A stretch of 64,000 bases of DNA from contig NZ_JAMXLB010000001.1 in assembly GCF_024054195.1 (NCBI RefSeq), positions 1,729,624 to 1,793,623 on the forward strand. Direction: 5' to 3'. The notes under the pieces are model-generated. The model made no database searches. It was given only the letters and a program-made list of their open reading frames with translations, and was not told the DNA's origin. Positions 1-7,885 of the stretch are shown in pieces. Numbering within the stretch: position 1 is the stretch's first letter; every line of letters begins with the position of its first letter. The DNA comes from Flavobacterium sp. NRK F7. Lineage in GTDB: Bacteria > Bacteroidota > Bacteroidia > Flavobacteriales > Flavobacteriaceae. The position numbers and the translations under genes were made by a program.

Positions 1-1478
1 GGTTGCATTTTTTTCATGCTCATTTCAAAAGCAGCCATTTTTTCTTCAAATTCTTTCATGGCTTTTTCACTAGTTAAGTCGGAAGGAACTGCTGGTGGAG
101 CAGGAAAATTAGGTGGACTTGGTGGAGCAGGTAAAGCTTTCATTTTGCCTAATGCAGGTGGTGCTGGTGGAGCAGGAGGCGCTGGTACCTCTTCGTCATC
201 AAAAGCATACGCCACAACATCTTCATCCTCTTCATTCTCATCGTTGTTTCGGTACACGTATACTGCTGGTTTATTGCCAGAATTGCTTAGACTTTGGAAC
301 CCCATATTTCTCTTGCCATTGTGGTTATTCATGAAAAACACAAAAGGTTTAATAGGTTCGTCTCCAGAAATTTGAGAAGATCCAGAATTTCCTTTACCAT
401 CTTTATAATCTACTTTTAAACCAACAATTTCATTGGCAGCATTTCTTTTAATTTTAGAAACTTTAACCGTTACATCATATTTTTCTTGTAAGTAAGTCGT
501 TTCTTTTTTGATTTGTTCATCGGTCGAATTTTTGTCAATACGAAGCTTCACTTTTTCTTGTGATTGTTGTGCTTTTTTAGGAGTTTGTTTTTGACTTTCT
601 TTTACCTGAGCGATAGTTTCAATTTGGAAACAGAAAATAAAACCTAGTATTAGCGGTAAAGCAATACTGTATTTCCAAAGTTGTTTCTTTGAAGAAGGAT
701 TGGTGTTTAACATAACGATTCGTTTTTTGATTAATGATTGATAAAATTGATTAGTAATTGATAATTGATTCGCACAAATAACCGCTTTCAATAAAGTTTT
801 TTGGTATTCATACGTTTTATTGGTTTGTGCAGATGTTTGTTGGTCTGCAATAAATTCTAAATTTTCTAAAATGGCTTTTCGGTAACGCCAAACCATTGGG
901 TTGACCCAAAAAAGCAAACACAAGAGTTTACTGATTAAGACATCTATTGAGTGTTTTTGTTGAATATGGATTTTTTCATGTACCAAAATCAATTCCAATT
1001 CTTCAGGCGAGAAGTTTTGCTTGTTGATTACTAAGTAATTAAAAAAGGAAAAAGGATTCTGACTTTCATTGGTTTCTACCAAAACAATTTTCTCCGATTT
1101 AATTTTTGTTCCTTTTTTTATGATTCTAAAGAAAGAGAAGAGCTCTATCAAGAGTTTGCCTAAAAAGAAAATACAGACTAGAATATAACAACTAAATAAG
1201 AACTGATTCCAGTTAAAGGGTTTGGTTTCAACTTGATTTTCAAAGGAACCTAAAGGTATGTTTTCATAAACATAACTGGTCGAAATAGGTTCTGGGTCTA
1301 CCCAAATAATAGTAGTAAATGAAAGGAGTGGTAAAACGAATGAAGTAGCAATACCTAAAAGTAAAAAAATGCGATTACTTTGAAAAAAAGTCTCTTTTCT
1401 TAACAGAAAATGATAAGCGAAATAGAAAACCAATAGTAATCCATTTACTTTTAGAATATATAACATCAGGTTTTCCAT
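1..1478 (-). CDS. BlaR1-like M56 family metallopeptidase (partial, C-terminal end missing)
   Basis: Reading the minus strand from an ATG at 1478 gives 492 residues that run off the left edge, so the C-terminus is missing. The N-terminal part has several hydrophobic segments, then the zinc protease motif HEKIH at residues 167-171, followed by a further membrane segment and the ENLEFIADQQ stretch that normally carries a third metal ligand. This is the BlaR1/MecR1 peptidase M56 layout. The region after about residue 290 is not a beta-lactam sensor; it is a charged periplasmic region with an alternating Pro-Ala-Pro-Pro tract near residues 420-455. The start lies 1 bp after the blaI stop, so the two form one operon. 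In this family the membrane protease inactivates the partner BlaI repressor. The signal sensed cannot be told from the sequence. Confidence 0.9.
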   Translation of the reverse strand, partial: MENLMLYILKVNGLLLVFYFAYHFLLRKETFFQSNRIFLLLGIATSFVLPLLSFTTIIWVDPEPISTSYVYENIPLGSFENQVETKPFNWNQFLFSCYILVCIFFLGKLLIELFSFFRIIKKGTKIKSEKIVLVETNESQNPFSFFNYLVINKQNFSPEELELILVHEKIHIQQKHSIDVLISKLLCLLFWVNPMVWRYRKAILENLEFIADQQTSAQTNKTYEYQKTLLKAVICANQLSITNQFYQSLIKKRIVMLNTNPSSKKQLWKYSIALPLILGFIFCFQIETIAQVKESQKQTPKKAQQSQEKVKLRIDKNSTDEQIKKETTYLQEKYDVTVKVSKIKRNAANEIVGLKVDYKDGKGNSGSSQISGDEPIKPFVFFMNNHNGKRNMGFQSLSNSGNKPAVYVYRNNDENEEDEDVVAYAFDDEEVPAPPAPPAPPALGKMKALPAPPSPPNFPAPPAVPSDLTSEKAMKEFEEKMAAFEMSMKKMQ

Positions 1479-1479
1479 A

Positions 1480-1839
1480 CTACTTTTTCTTTTCTATGAT
1501 TTCTAAAATTTCACGAAGCTCGTCTGCTGAGATTTTTTCTTCTTCAGCAAAAAAAGAAACTAAATTTTTATACGAACTATTGAAATACGTATCAATAGCG
1601 GTATTCATGAATTTTTTTCTGTAGTTTTCAATACTTACAATAGGAAAATATTGATGTGTTTTCCCATAAGCGGTGTAACCTACATAGCCTTTTTCTTCTA
1701 AATTTCGTACTATAGTAGATAGCGTATTGTAATGGGGTTTATCTTCGATAATTTCTTCCATGATGTCTTTTACAAAAGCTTTCTTCAGCTTCCATAAAAT
1801 CTGCATGATTTCTTCTTCTTTATTCGTTAATTTTTGCAT
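1480..1839 (-). CDS. BlaI/MecI/CopY family transcriptional repressor
   Basis: A 119-residue winged-helix repressor. The N-terminal helix region LTNKEEEIMQILWKL and the following NTLSTIVRNLEEKGYV match the BlaI/MecI DNA-binding domain, and the C-terminal half is the helical dimerisation part. An in-frame ATG seven codons earlier (1860) is possible, but it lies at the end of the predicted -7 box (1858-1865), so I chose the ATG at 1839, which gives the usual family length and N-terminus. BlaI proteins bind short inverted repeats and repress their own operon; cleavage by the partner M56 peptidase relieves repression. The three palindromes just upstream (1867-1922) fit as operators for autoregulation. 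Specific target genes beyond this operon are unknown. Confidence 0.92.
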   Translation of the reverse strand: MQKLTNKEEEIMQILWKLKKAFVKDIMEEIIEDKPHYNTLSTIVRNLEEKGYVGYTAYGKTHQYFPIVSIENYRKKFMNTAIDTYFNSSYKNLVSFFAEEEKISADELREILEIIEKKK

Positions 1840-1857
1840 AACTCTTTTTTTGTTACA

Positions 1858-1865
1858 CAAACCTA
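1858..1865 (-). promoter_or_regulatory. Promoter of the blaI-M56 operon
   Basis: On the minus strand TAGGTTTG matches the Bacteroidota -7 box TAnnTTTG exactly. A GTTG resembling the -33 element lies 20 bp upstream (1886-1889). The first palindrome lies between the two elements and the second overlaps the -33 element. Confidence 0.6.
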
Positions 1866-1866
1866 T

Positions 1867-1922
1867 AACTATTTTTTTAGTTTAACAACTATTTTTTTAG
1901 TTATTTAACTATTTTTTTAGTT
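1867..1922. promoter_or_regulatory. Three phased inverted repeats, probable BlaI operators
   Basis: The 16-bp sequence AACTATTTTTTTAGTT occurs three times without change, at 1867-1882, 1887-1902 and 1907-1922. Each is an inverted repeat AACTA-N6-TAGTT and the period is exactly 20 bp, about two helical turns. The first two overlap the blaI promoter, and the third covers the stop codon of the neighbouring MFS gene. The placement is what autoregulation by a dimeric BlaI repressor would need; assignment to BlaI is inference. Confidence 0.7.
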
Positions 1923-3150
1923 TTAAAGTAATTGCTTTTTCTTTTCGAAGTAATACTAAGGTGAAGTAGCCTAATAGTGTTCCTATAATACCAAGGCTTC
2001 CCATAAAAAACCAATTGTATTGATAGCTATTGGAAAATTCAATAATAAAGAAACCAGTTTTGGCAGATAGAATATGCGCAAAACTATAACTCATTGTAAA
2101 AATAGCCATATAGCGACCTTCATGTCCTTTTGGGGCACGACTCATCGCGAAGGAATTGGAAAAAGGAAAAGCGAGCATTTCTCCAAAGGTCATAATGAAC
2201 ATCATTATCCAAAGCACTATTTCCCATTGGTTAATTAAAAGGAGATACATACACAATCCCATGATAAAAGTACCAATGGTAACCACTTTTACTTTGTCAA
2301 ATTTTTTACGTTCAATATAGCTTACAATTGGCATTTCCATAAAGAAAATAAGAATTCCGTTAAAAGCTAAGAGTAACCCAGTACGCAACTCGGTTAAGTT
2401 GAATTGTTCTTTATGATAAATAGGTAAGGTAGAGAATAATTGGAAAAAGATAATCCCATTAATCAAACACATAATCAAGAACGTCCAAAACGGACCATCT
2501 TTAAAAACAGATGCGGTTAAAATTTCTCCTGGATTTTCTTTGTTTAAATAAGAGGAATGTTGTTTTTCTTTTACCATAATCCAAAAGATAAGAATGGCAG
2601 CCACACAGGTAAAACCATCTACCCAAAACAATCCTTCGTAACCAATATTCATAATAATCAAACCGCCCAATGCAGGTCCGGCTGCGAAACCTAAGTTAAC
2701 AGCCAAACGAACTAAAGTTAGGGCGCGTGTGCGATTTTCTGGTTTAGCATAAGCCGCCAAAGAAACGAACATAGCGGGTCGAAACATATCGGCAATGGTC
2801 ATGATTAAAAAGATAGCAACTAATAAACCTTCATAAGTGGTAATGTGTTGTAAACCAAAAAACATGAGTCCGCTTGTAAGCAAACTAAAAATCATTATTT
2901 TATAGAAACCAATTTTGTCGGATAATTTTCCTCCTAACCATGAGCCTAACATTGAACCACAACCAAAACTAACCATAATCCATCCTACTTGATCTAGTGA
3001 GAAATTAAGGTCTTCTTTTAAATATTTGGATAAGAACGGTAACACCATAGTTCCAGCTCTGTTAATGAAGGTAATTAAGGTTAAAATCCAGATTTCTCTA
3101 GAAAAACCTTTAAAGTTCTCGATGTACTTGAAAAATGCTTTTTGTATCAT
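1909..3150 (-). CDS. MFS transporter (DHA1-like)
   Basis: A 413-residue protein with about 12 hydrophobic membrane segments. The cytoplasmic loop 2-3 signature GGKLSDKIGFYK (near residue 74) is the major facilitator motif A. Length and layout fit a drug:H+ antiporter-like or general efflux permease of the inner membrane; the substrate cannot be predicted. The last codons run into the third upstream palindrome of the blaI operon (the stop is at 1909-1911), so the gene lies head to tail with blaI with only about 70 bp between. A -7 box at 3167-3174 gives it its own promoter. It may or may not be under BlaI control; the operators are at its 3' end, so they would act on blaI rather than on this gene. 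Confidence 0.88.
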   Translation of the reverse strand: MIQKAFFKYIENFKGFSREIWILTLITFINRAGTMVLPFLSKYLKEDLNFSLDQVGWIMVSFGCGSMLGSWLGGKLSDKIGFYKIMIFSLLTSGLMFFGLQHITTYEGLLVAIFLIMTIADMFRPAMFVSLAAYAKPENRTRALTLVRLAVNLGFAAGPALGGLIIMNIGYEGLFWVDGFTCVAAILIFWIMVKEKQHSSYLNKENPGEILTASVFKDGPFWTFLIMCLINGIIFFQLFSTLPIYHKEQFNLTELRTGLLLAFNGILIFFMEMPIVSYIERKKFDKVKVVTIGTFIMGLCMYLLLINQWEIVLWIMMFIMTFGEMLAFPFSNSFAMSRAPKGHEGRYMAIFTMSYSFAHILSAKTGFFIIEFSNSYQYNWFFMGSLGIIGTLLGYFTLVLLRKEKAITLKLKK

Positions 3151-3166
3151 GATTGGGATTGATTTT

Positions 3167-3174
3167 CAAAGGTA
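3167..3174 (-). promoter_or_regulatory. -7 box of the MFS transporter gene
   Basis: On the minus strand TACCTTTG is an exact TAnnTTTG match 16 bp upstream of the start codon. Confidence 0.5.
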
Positions 3175-3212
3175 CGAAATCGGTTTTTTAAAATTATATA
3201 AGTCAAAATATA

Positions 3213-3220
3213 TATTTTTG
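3213..3220 (+). promoter_or_regulatory. -7 box of the DUF1684-TatD-TcdA operon
   Basis: TATTTTTG matches TAnnTTTG and lies 14 bp before the ATG at 3235. It is divergent from the MFS promoter about 40 bp away. Confidence 0.5.
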
Positions 3221-3234
3221 CAAAAAAAAAAGAG

Positions 3235-3828
3235 ATGTTGAGAATTGGGATACTATTGTTTTGGATAAGTTTTTCTTTCGCACAAAATAGTGAAGTAGAA
3301 GCAGTATATGAATTTCAAAAAAAGATGAATGCTGAATTTGCAGATGCTGCAGAGAGTCCGTTAACAGAAGAAGATAGAGCGCAGTTTAAAGGGTTGGATT
3401 TTTACCCAATTAATGAAAAATTAATTGTTGAAGCAATTTTTAAAAAAGCTAAAAAAGAAAAACCTTTTAAAATGAAAACGTCTACCGATAGAACACCTAT
3501 GTATGTAAAGTTTGGTACGTTGTATTTCGAATTGGAAGGGAAAGCATTTCAATTGAATGTGTATCAAAATATGGAATTGTCTAAAAGACCAGGTTTTAAA
3601 GATTATTTGTTTTTGCCTTTTTCAGATGCAACATGTGGTAAAGAAAGTTATATTGGTGGGCGTTACATTGATATGCGAATTCCAACCACAGATAAAGTTA
3701 TAATTAACTTTAATAAAGCGTATAATCCGTATTGTGCTTATAATTATAAATATTCCTGCCCAATTGTGCCTTTAGAAAATGATTTGGATATAGCTATAGA
3801 AGCAGGAGTTAAAAAATTTCATGATTAA
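3235..3828 (+). CDS. DUF1684 domain-containing exported protein
   Basis: A 197-residue protein with an N-terminal signal peptide ending near FSFAQNSE. The body has the DUF1684 pattern: LDFYPINEKLIVEA near residues 51-64, PMYVKFGTLYFELEGK near residues 88-103, then the conserved end PFSDATCGKESYIGGRYID and NPYCAYNYKYSCPIVP. The function of DUF1684 is not established. First gene of a short operon: its stop overlaps the tatD start by one base (TAATG), so translation is probably coupled. It has its own -7 box. Export to the periplasm is inferred from the signal peptide. Confidence 0.88.
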   Translation: MLRIGILLFWISFSFAQNSEVEAVYEFQKKMNAEFADAAESPLTEEDRAQFKGLDFYPINEKLIVEAIFKKAKKEKPFKMKTSTDRTPMYVKFGTLYFELEGKAFQLNVYQNMELSKRPGFKDYLFLPFSDATCGKESYIGGRYIDMRIPTTDKVIINFNKAYNPYCAYNYKYSCPIVPLENDLDIAIEAGVKKFHD

Positions 3829-4481
3829 TGCAATTTATCAACTTACATACACATTCCTTTACAAATGATACTTCTGTTTATGAAGTAGTCAATCAATATC
3901 CTTGGGAATTTCAAGAAAGTATTCCTAATTATTCCATCGGGATACATCCTTGGTATATTGATGGCAATCGAGTGGGAAGAGATTTAGCTTGTATTGAAGA
4001 AAAATTAGCATCAACCAATTGTATTGCTTTAGGAGAATGTGGTTTAGACAAACGGATTGAAATTCCTTTGGAAAAGCAATTAGAGGTTTTTAAAGCCCAA
4101 TTGGCATTGGTACAAAAAACAAATAAACCTGTAATTTTGCACTGTGTGGCTGCTTATCAGGAAGTAATTGCCGTGAAAAAGGAAATGAATGTTCAAAATC
4201 CAATGATCATTCACGGTTTTTCCAAAAATGAGCAAGTCGCGCAATCGCTTTTAGATAATGGATTTTATTTGTCTTTTGGTAAATATTTATTACGAAATCC
4301 AGAATTAGAAAGTGTGTTTCAAAAAGTACCCATGGATCGATTTTTTTTAGAAACCGATACTATTGAAGAAACCATTGCTCAAGTGTATGAAAAAGCTTCA
4401 GAAATGAAAAATATACCTATCAATGAACTCAAACAAATAGTGAAGAACAATTTTGAAGCAACATTTAAAAGAGAATTTTAA
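3828..4481 (+). CDS. TatD family metal-dependent hydrolase
   Basis: A 217-residue TIM-barrel hydrolase. The metal ligands of the TatD family are all visible: LHTHS at residues 5-9, the Glu in LGECGLD, the His in ILHCV, the His in IHGFSK and the Asp in FLETDT. TatD proteins are metal-dependent deoxyribonucleases or related hydrolases; the exact substrate here is not known. The protein is at the short end of the family (usually about 250-260), as is common in Bacteroidota. It is translationally coupled to the preceding DUF1684 gene and followed 37 bp later by tcdA. Confidence 0.88.
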   Translation: MQFINLHTHSFTNDTSVYEVVNQYPWEFQESIPNYSIGIHPWYIDGNRVGRDLACIEEKLASTNCIALGECGLDKRIEIPLEKQLEVFKAQLALVQKTNKPVILHCVAAYQEVIAVKKEMNVQNPMIIHGFSKNEQVAQSLLDNGFYLSFGKYLLRNPELESVFQKVPMDRFFLETDTIEETIAQVYEKASEMKNIPINELKQIVKNNFEATFKREF

Positions 4482-4518
4482 ACCTTTAAACAATTAAAAA
4501 ATTTAAACAGAAAGATAA

Positions 4519-5232
4519 ATGGCAAAGTGGCAAGAACGAGCAGTTTTATTATTTAAAGAAGAAGGAATGCATAAGTTAACCCATGCAAATGTATTGGTAG
4601 TAGGTTTAGGTGGTGTTGGTAGTTTTGCAGCCGAATTTTTAGCACGTGCAGGAGTAGGAAGCATGACTATAGTGGATGGTGATACAGTTGATATTACCAA
4701 TATAAATCGTCAGTTACCTGCTTTACACTCTACAGTGGGTGAACCCAAAGTGAAAATAGTAGGTGATCGTTTATTAGATATTAATCCGGAATTAAAACTG
4801 ACTCGTATTCAAGAGTTTTTATCTCCAGAAAGAGCTTTTGAATTAGTTACACCAGAATTTGACTATGTTTTAGACTGTATTGACAGTGTAACTCCAAAGC
4901 TAAACTTAATTATTGCTTGTAAAAGGAAAAAAGTAAAAGTGATTAGCAATATGGGAGCAGGAGGAAAGTACAATGCAGAGAATGTAAAGGTCAGAGATAT
5001 TAGTAAGACCGAATATTGTCCGTTAGCTAAAAACGTGAGAAAGCGTTTAAAAGCTGAAGGAATTTCAAAAGGAGTAAAAGTGGTATATTCAGACGAACGT
5101 CCGGATTATACAAGTATTAAAACTACCGATGGAACCAATTTTAAAAAGTCTTTTTATGGAACCAATAGTTGGATGCCTGCTTTATTTGGTTTGCATGCTG
5201 CTGAAACCGTAGTAAAAAATTTAATCAAGTAA
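4519..5232 (+). CDS. tcdA: tRNA threonylcarbamoyladenosine dehydratase (ThiF/E1-like)
   Basis: A 237-residue ThiF/MoeB/E1-like protein. It has the Rossmann nucleotide motif GLGGVGSFAAEFLARAG near residues 29-45, the DGDTVDITNINRQ segment with the Arg that contacts ATP, and the DCIDSVTPK Mg/ATP region. Length and C-terminus fit TcdA (CsdL/YgdL), which converts N6-threonylcarbamoyladenosine at tRNA position 37 to its cyclic form using ATP. Third gene of the short operon starting at 3235. The enzyme is known to use a partner sulfur-acceptor system in E. coli; no such partner lies next to it here. Other ThiF-family roles are less likely because no ubiquitin-like partner or MoeB zinc motif is visible. 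Confidence 0.85.
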   Translation: MAKWQERAVLLFKEEGMHKLTHANVLVVGLGGVGSFAAEFLARAGVGSMTIVDGDTVDITNINRQLPALHSTVGEPKVKIVGDRLLDINPELKLTRIQEFLSPERAFELVTPEFDYVLDCIDSVTPKLNLIIACKRKKVKVISNMGAGGKYNAENVKVRDISKTEYCPLAKNVRKRLKAEGISKGVKVVYSDERPDYTSIKTTDGTNFKKSFYGTNSWMPALFGLHAAETVVKNLIK

Positions 5233-5239
5233 TTAAGAA

Positions 5240-5275
5240 GTTTCTATCTGAGCAGATAAATGTTCAGATAGAAAC
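5240..5275. terminator. Bidirectional hairpin between tcdA and ebfC
   Basis: A perfect 12-bp inverted repeat (5240-5251 with 5264-5275) sits between two converging genes. The U-tract on either strand is weak, so efficiency is uncertain. Confidence 0.55.
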
Positions 5276-5281
5276 CCTATT

Positions 5282-5605
5282 TTATTTAAATAAATCCATA
5301 CCAGGAATATCTGGCATGCCTTCCTTCGCTACTGCTGCTAACTCCGCTTCGTTTACATTAGTCGCTTTTTCAATTGCTTTGTTTAAAACCGTTACTAAAT
5401 AATCTTCAAGCATTTCTTTGTCTTCTAATAAAGTATCGTTAATTTGTATCGATTTAATACTGCGATTAGCAGTTAAAGTTACTTCAAGTAGTCCGTCGCT
5501 ACTTTTTTCATCAATTAAAACGGTATCCAAACGTTTTTTTGTGGCTTCTACTTTGGCTTGGGTTTCTTTGATTTTACCCATCATTCCCATTAGGTCTCCA
5601 AACAT
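5282..5605 (-). CDS. ebfC: YbaB/EbfC family nucleoid-associated protein
   Basis: A 107-residue protein starting [26 protein letters not shown], the helical N-terminus of the YbaB/EbfC family, followed by a short beta region ([18 protein letters not shown]) and a C-terminal helix. The members are dimeric DNA-binding proteins associated with the nucleoid and often sit next to dnaX/recR in other phyla; here it is a single gene. It is divergent from the S9 peptidase gene and has its own -7 box at 5629-5636. Confidence 0.88.
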   Translation of the reverse strand: MFGDLMGMMGKIKETQAKVEATKKRLDTVLIDEKSSDGLLEVTLTANRSIKSIQINDTLLEDKEMLEDYLVTVLNKAIEKATNVNEAELAAVAKEGMPDIPGMDLFK

Positions 5606-5628
5606 AATATTTAATTTTTTTATTAGTA

Positions 5629-5636
5629 CAAAAATA
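5629..5636 (-). promoter_or_regulatory. -7 box of ebfC
   Basis: On the minus strand TATTTTTG matches TAnnTTTG, 24 bp upstream of the ebfC start codon. Confidence 0.5.
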
Positions 5637-5670
5637 CTAAATTAGCTGTTAACTTTAAATGTATAACTTC

Positions 5671-7806
5671 ATGAAAAAAATCTCTTTTTTCGTTCTCATT
5701 TCAATTACTTTTGTTTCTTTGCAAGGTCAAAACAAAACAAAAAAAATGAACGAAAAATTACAAACACCAATTGCTAAGAAAATACCTCATGACTTAGAAA
5801 AACACGGTGACATTCGTACAGATAATTATTTTTGGTTAAACCAAAGAGAAGACAAAGAAGTTATTGATTACCTGAATAAAGAAAATGAATATTATGAAGC
5901 TATGACGGCTCATACCAAGCAACTTCAGGACGATTTATTCAAGGAAATGAAAGTGAGAATTAAGGAAGATGATACTTCGGTTCCTTATTTTTATAATGGA
6001 TATTATTACATCACACGTTTTGAAACGGGTAAAGATTATCCTATTTATGCTCGTAAAAAAGGAAGTCTAGAGGCCAAAGAAGAAATTATGTTTGATTGTA
6101 ATGAATTGGCTAAAGGACAAGCGTATTTCAACTTAAGTGGCTTGAGTGTGAGTGAAGATAATAAATGGGTAACTTTTGGTGTAGACTTGGTTTCTAGAAG
6201 ACAATATATGATTCAAGTTAAAAACTTAGAAACAGGTGAAGTTTTATCTGAATTAATTGAAAATACAACAGGAGGAACAACTTGGGCAAGTGATAATAAA
6301 ACTTTTTTCTACACGAAAAAAGATCCTAAAACCTTGCGTTCCGACATGATTTACAAACATGTATTACACACAGATGTAAAACAAGATGAATTGATATATC
6401 ATGAAAAAGACGATACTTTTTATTGTTTTGTTTACAAAGAAAAATCAAAAAAATATATTGTAATTGGTTCTTCAAGTACGTTAACTTCGGAGTATCAATT
6501 TTTAGAAGCCGATAAGCCTAATGGTACTTTTAGAATGTTTCAAAAAAGGACTAGAGGTTTAGAATACAGTATTTCTCACTTTGGGGATAGCTTTTATATT
6601 GTAACCAATAAAGATAAAGCGACCAATTTCAAACTGATGAAAACTCCTGAAAATGCTACTGGAATGGAAAACTGGGTAGATGTAATTGGACATAGAGAAG
6701 ATGTGCTTTTAGAAGGAGTAGATATTTTTAGAGATTATCTTGTGGTAGAAGAACGTTCTAACGGATTAAATAAAATTCAAATTAGACCATGGAAAGGGGA
6801 AGGAGCTTATTATTTACCTTTTGAAAGTGAAACCTATACCGCTTACACAACTACCAATCCAGATTTTGATACTGATATATTGCGTTATGCTTATCAATCC
6901 TTAACAACTCCTTCTTCGGTAATTGATTTTAATATGAAAACCAAAGAGAAAGTGGTTTTAAAAGAACAAGAAGTTTTAGGAGGTAAGTTTGATAAAAATA
7001 ACTATGTAGAAGAACGTATATGGGCTACCGCAACAGATGGTACTAAAGTGCCTATTTCTATGGTGTACCGAAAAGGAATGAAAAAAGACGGTTCCAATCC
7101 ATTCTTATTATATGCGTATGGTTCGTATGGTGCATCTATGGATCCTTATTTTTCAACGACACGTTTAAGCTTATTAGATAGAGGCTTCATTTATGCCATT
7201 GCTCATATTAGAGGGGGAGAAGATTTAGGTAGACAATGGTACGAAGATGGTAAATTATTGAAAAAGAAAAATACATTTACTGATTTTATAGATTGTTCTA
7301 AATATGTAATTGCTGAAAAATATACATCAGCGGAACATCTTTATGCGGAAGGCGGTTCGGCAGGTGGCCTTTTAATGGGGGCTATTATTAATATGGCTCC
7401 AGAATTATATCATGGAGTCATCGCTCAAGTGCCTTTTGTAGATGTGGTAACAACGATGCTTGATGATAGTATTCCTTTAACGACAGGAGAATATGACGAA
7501 TGGGGAAATCCAAATGAAAAAGAATATTATGAGTATATGAAATCGTATTCTCCTTATGACAATGTAGTCGCTCAAGTGTATCCAAATATGTATGTTTCTA
7601 CAGGTTTGCATGATTCGCAAGTGCAATATTGGGAACCTGCAAAATGGGTAGCAAAATTAAGAGTTACGAAAACTGATAAAAATTTATTATTCTTGCATAC
7701 TAATATGGATGCTGGGCATGGTGGTGCTTCAGGACGTTTTGAGGCCCTTAAAGAAGTGGCTAAAGAATTTAGTTTTTTGTTAGATTTAGAGAATATTAAG
7801 AAGTAG
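5671..7806 (+). CDS. S9 family prolyl oligopeptidase (oligopeptidase B-like), exported
   Basis: A 711-residue serine peptidase of family S9A. The N-terminal signal peptide is followed by the family opening PIAKKIPHDLEKHGDIRTDNYFWL, a beta-propeller, and a C-terminal alpha/beta-hydrolase domain. The catalytic triad is visible: Ser563 in EGGSAGGLLMG, Asp648 in GLHDSQVQYW and His683 in DAGHGG. GGSAGG favours oligopeptidase B (cleavage after basic residues) over prolyl oligopeptidase. An ATG four codons upstream (5659) is possible; I prefer 5671 because it starts a normal signal peptide (MKKISFFVLI). Export suggests a role in degrading peptides in the periplasm. Monocistronic between ebfC and the cysteine synthase gene. 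Confidence 0.9.
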   Translation: MKKISFFVLISITFVSLQGQNKTKKMNEKLQTPIAKKIPHDLEKHGDIRTDNYFWLNQREDKEVIDYLNKENEYYEAMTAHTKQLQDDLFKEMKVRIKEDDTSVPYFYNGYYYITRFETGKDYPIYARKKGSLEAKEEIMFDCNELAKGQAYFNLSGLSVSEDNKWVTFGVDLVSRRQYMIQVKNLETGEVLSELIENTTGGTTWASDNKTFFYTKKDPKTLRSDMIYKHVLHTDVKQDELIYHEKDDTFYCFVYKEKSKKYIVIGSSSTLTSEYQFLEADKPNGTFRMFQKRTRGLEYSISHFGDSFYIVTNKDKATNFKLMKTPENATGMENWVDVIGHREDVLLEGVDIFRDYLVVEERSNGLNKIQIRPWKGEGAYYLPFESETYTAYTTTNPDFDTDILRYAYQSLTTPSSVIDFNMKTKEKVVLKEQEVLGGKFDKNNYVEERIWATATDGTKVPISMVYRKGMKKDGSNPFLLYAYGSYGASMDPYFSTTRLSLLDRGFIYAIAHIRGGEDLGRQWYEDGKLLKKKNTFTDFIDCSKYVIAEKYTSAEHLYAEGGSAGGLLMGAIINMAPELYHGVIAQVPFVDVVTTMLDDSIPLTTGEYDEWGNPNEKEYYEYMKSYSPYDNVVAQVYPNMYVSTGLHDSQVQYWEPAKWVAKLRVTKTDKNLLFLHTNMDAGHGGASGRFEALKEVAKEFSFLLDLENIKK

Positions 7807-7821
7807 TTAATTTTTTTTTGT

Positions 7822-7829
7822 TAAATTTG
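7822..7829 (+). promoter_or_regulatory. -7 box of the cysteine synthase-family gene
   Basis: TAAATTTG matches TAnnTTTG 56 bp upstream of the ATG, leaving an untranslated leader of about 50 bases. Confidence 0.5.
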
Positions 7830-7885
7830 CAGGGTTTTGGGGTTGTTAAAACACGATAATTTACCTCAAATATAATTTAGTTTTT

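Noticed and set aside
16..375. Glycine-rich plus-strand open frame
   Set aside because: It is the antisense of the Pro-Ala-rich tail of the M56 peptidase, and the bias comes from that coding repeat; no promoter or conserved features support it.
1867..1922. Considered as a CRISPR-like or satellite repeat
   Set aside because: Only three 16-bp units with 4-bp spacers of nearly the same composition; the inverted-repeat form and position over a promoter fit operators instead.
3026..3241. Plus-strand open frame across the MFS/DUF1684 boundary
   Set aside because: It lies mostly antisense to the MFS gene and runs through the two divergent promoters into the DUF1684 start.
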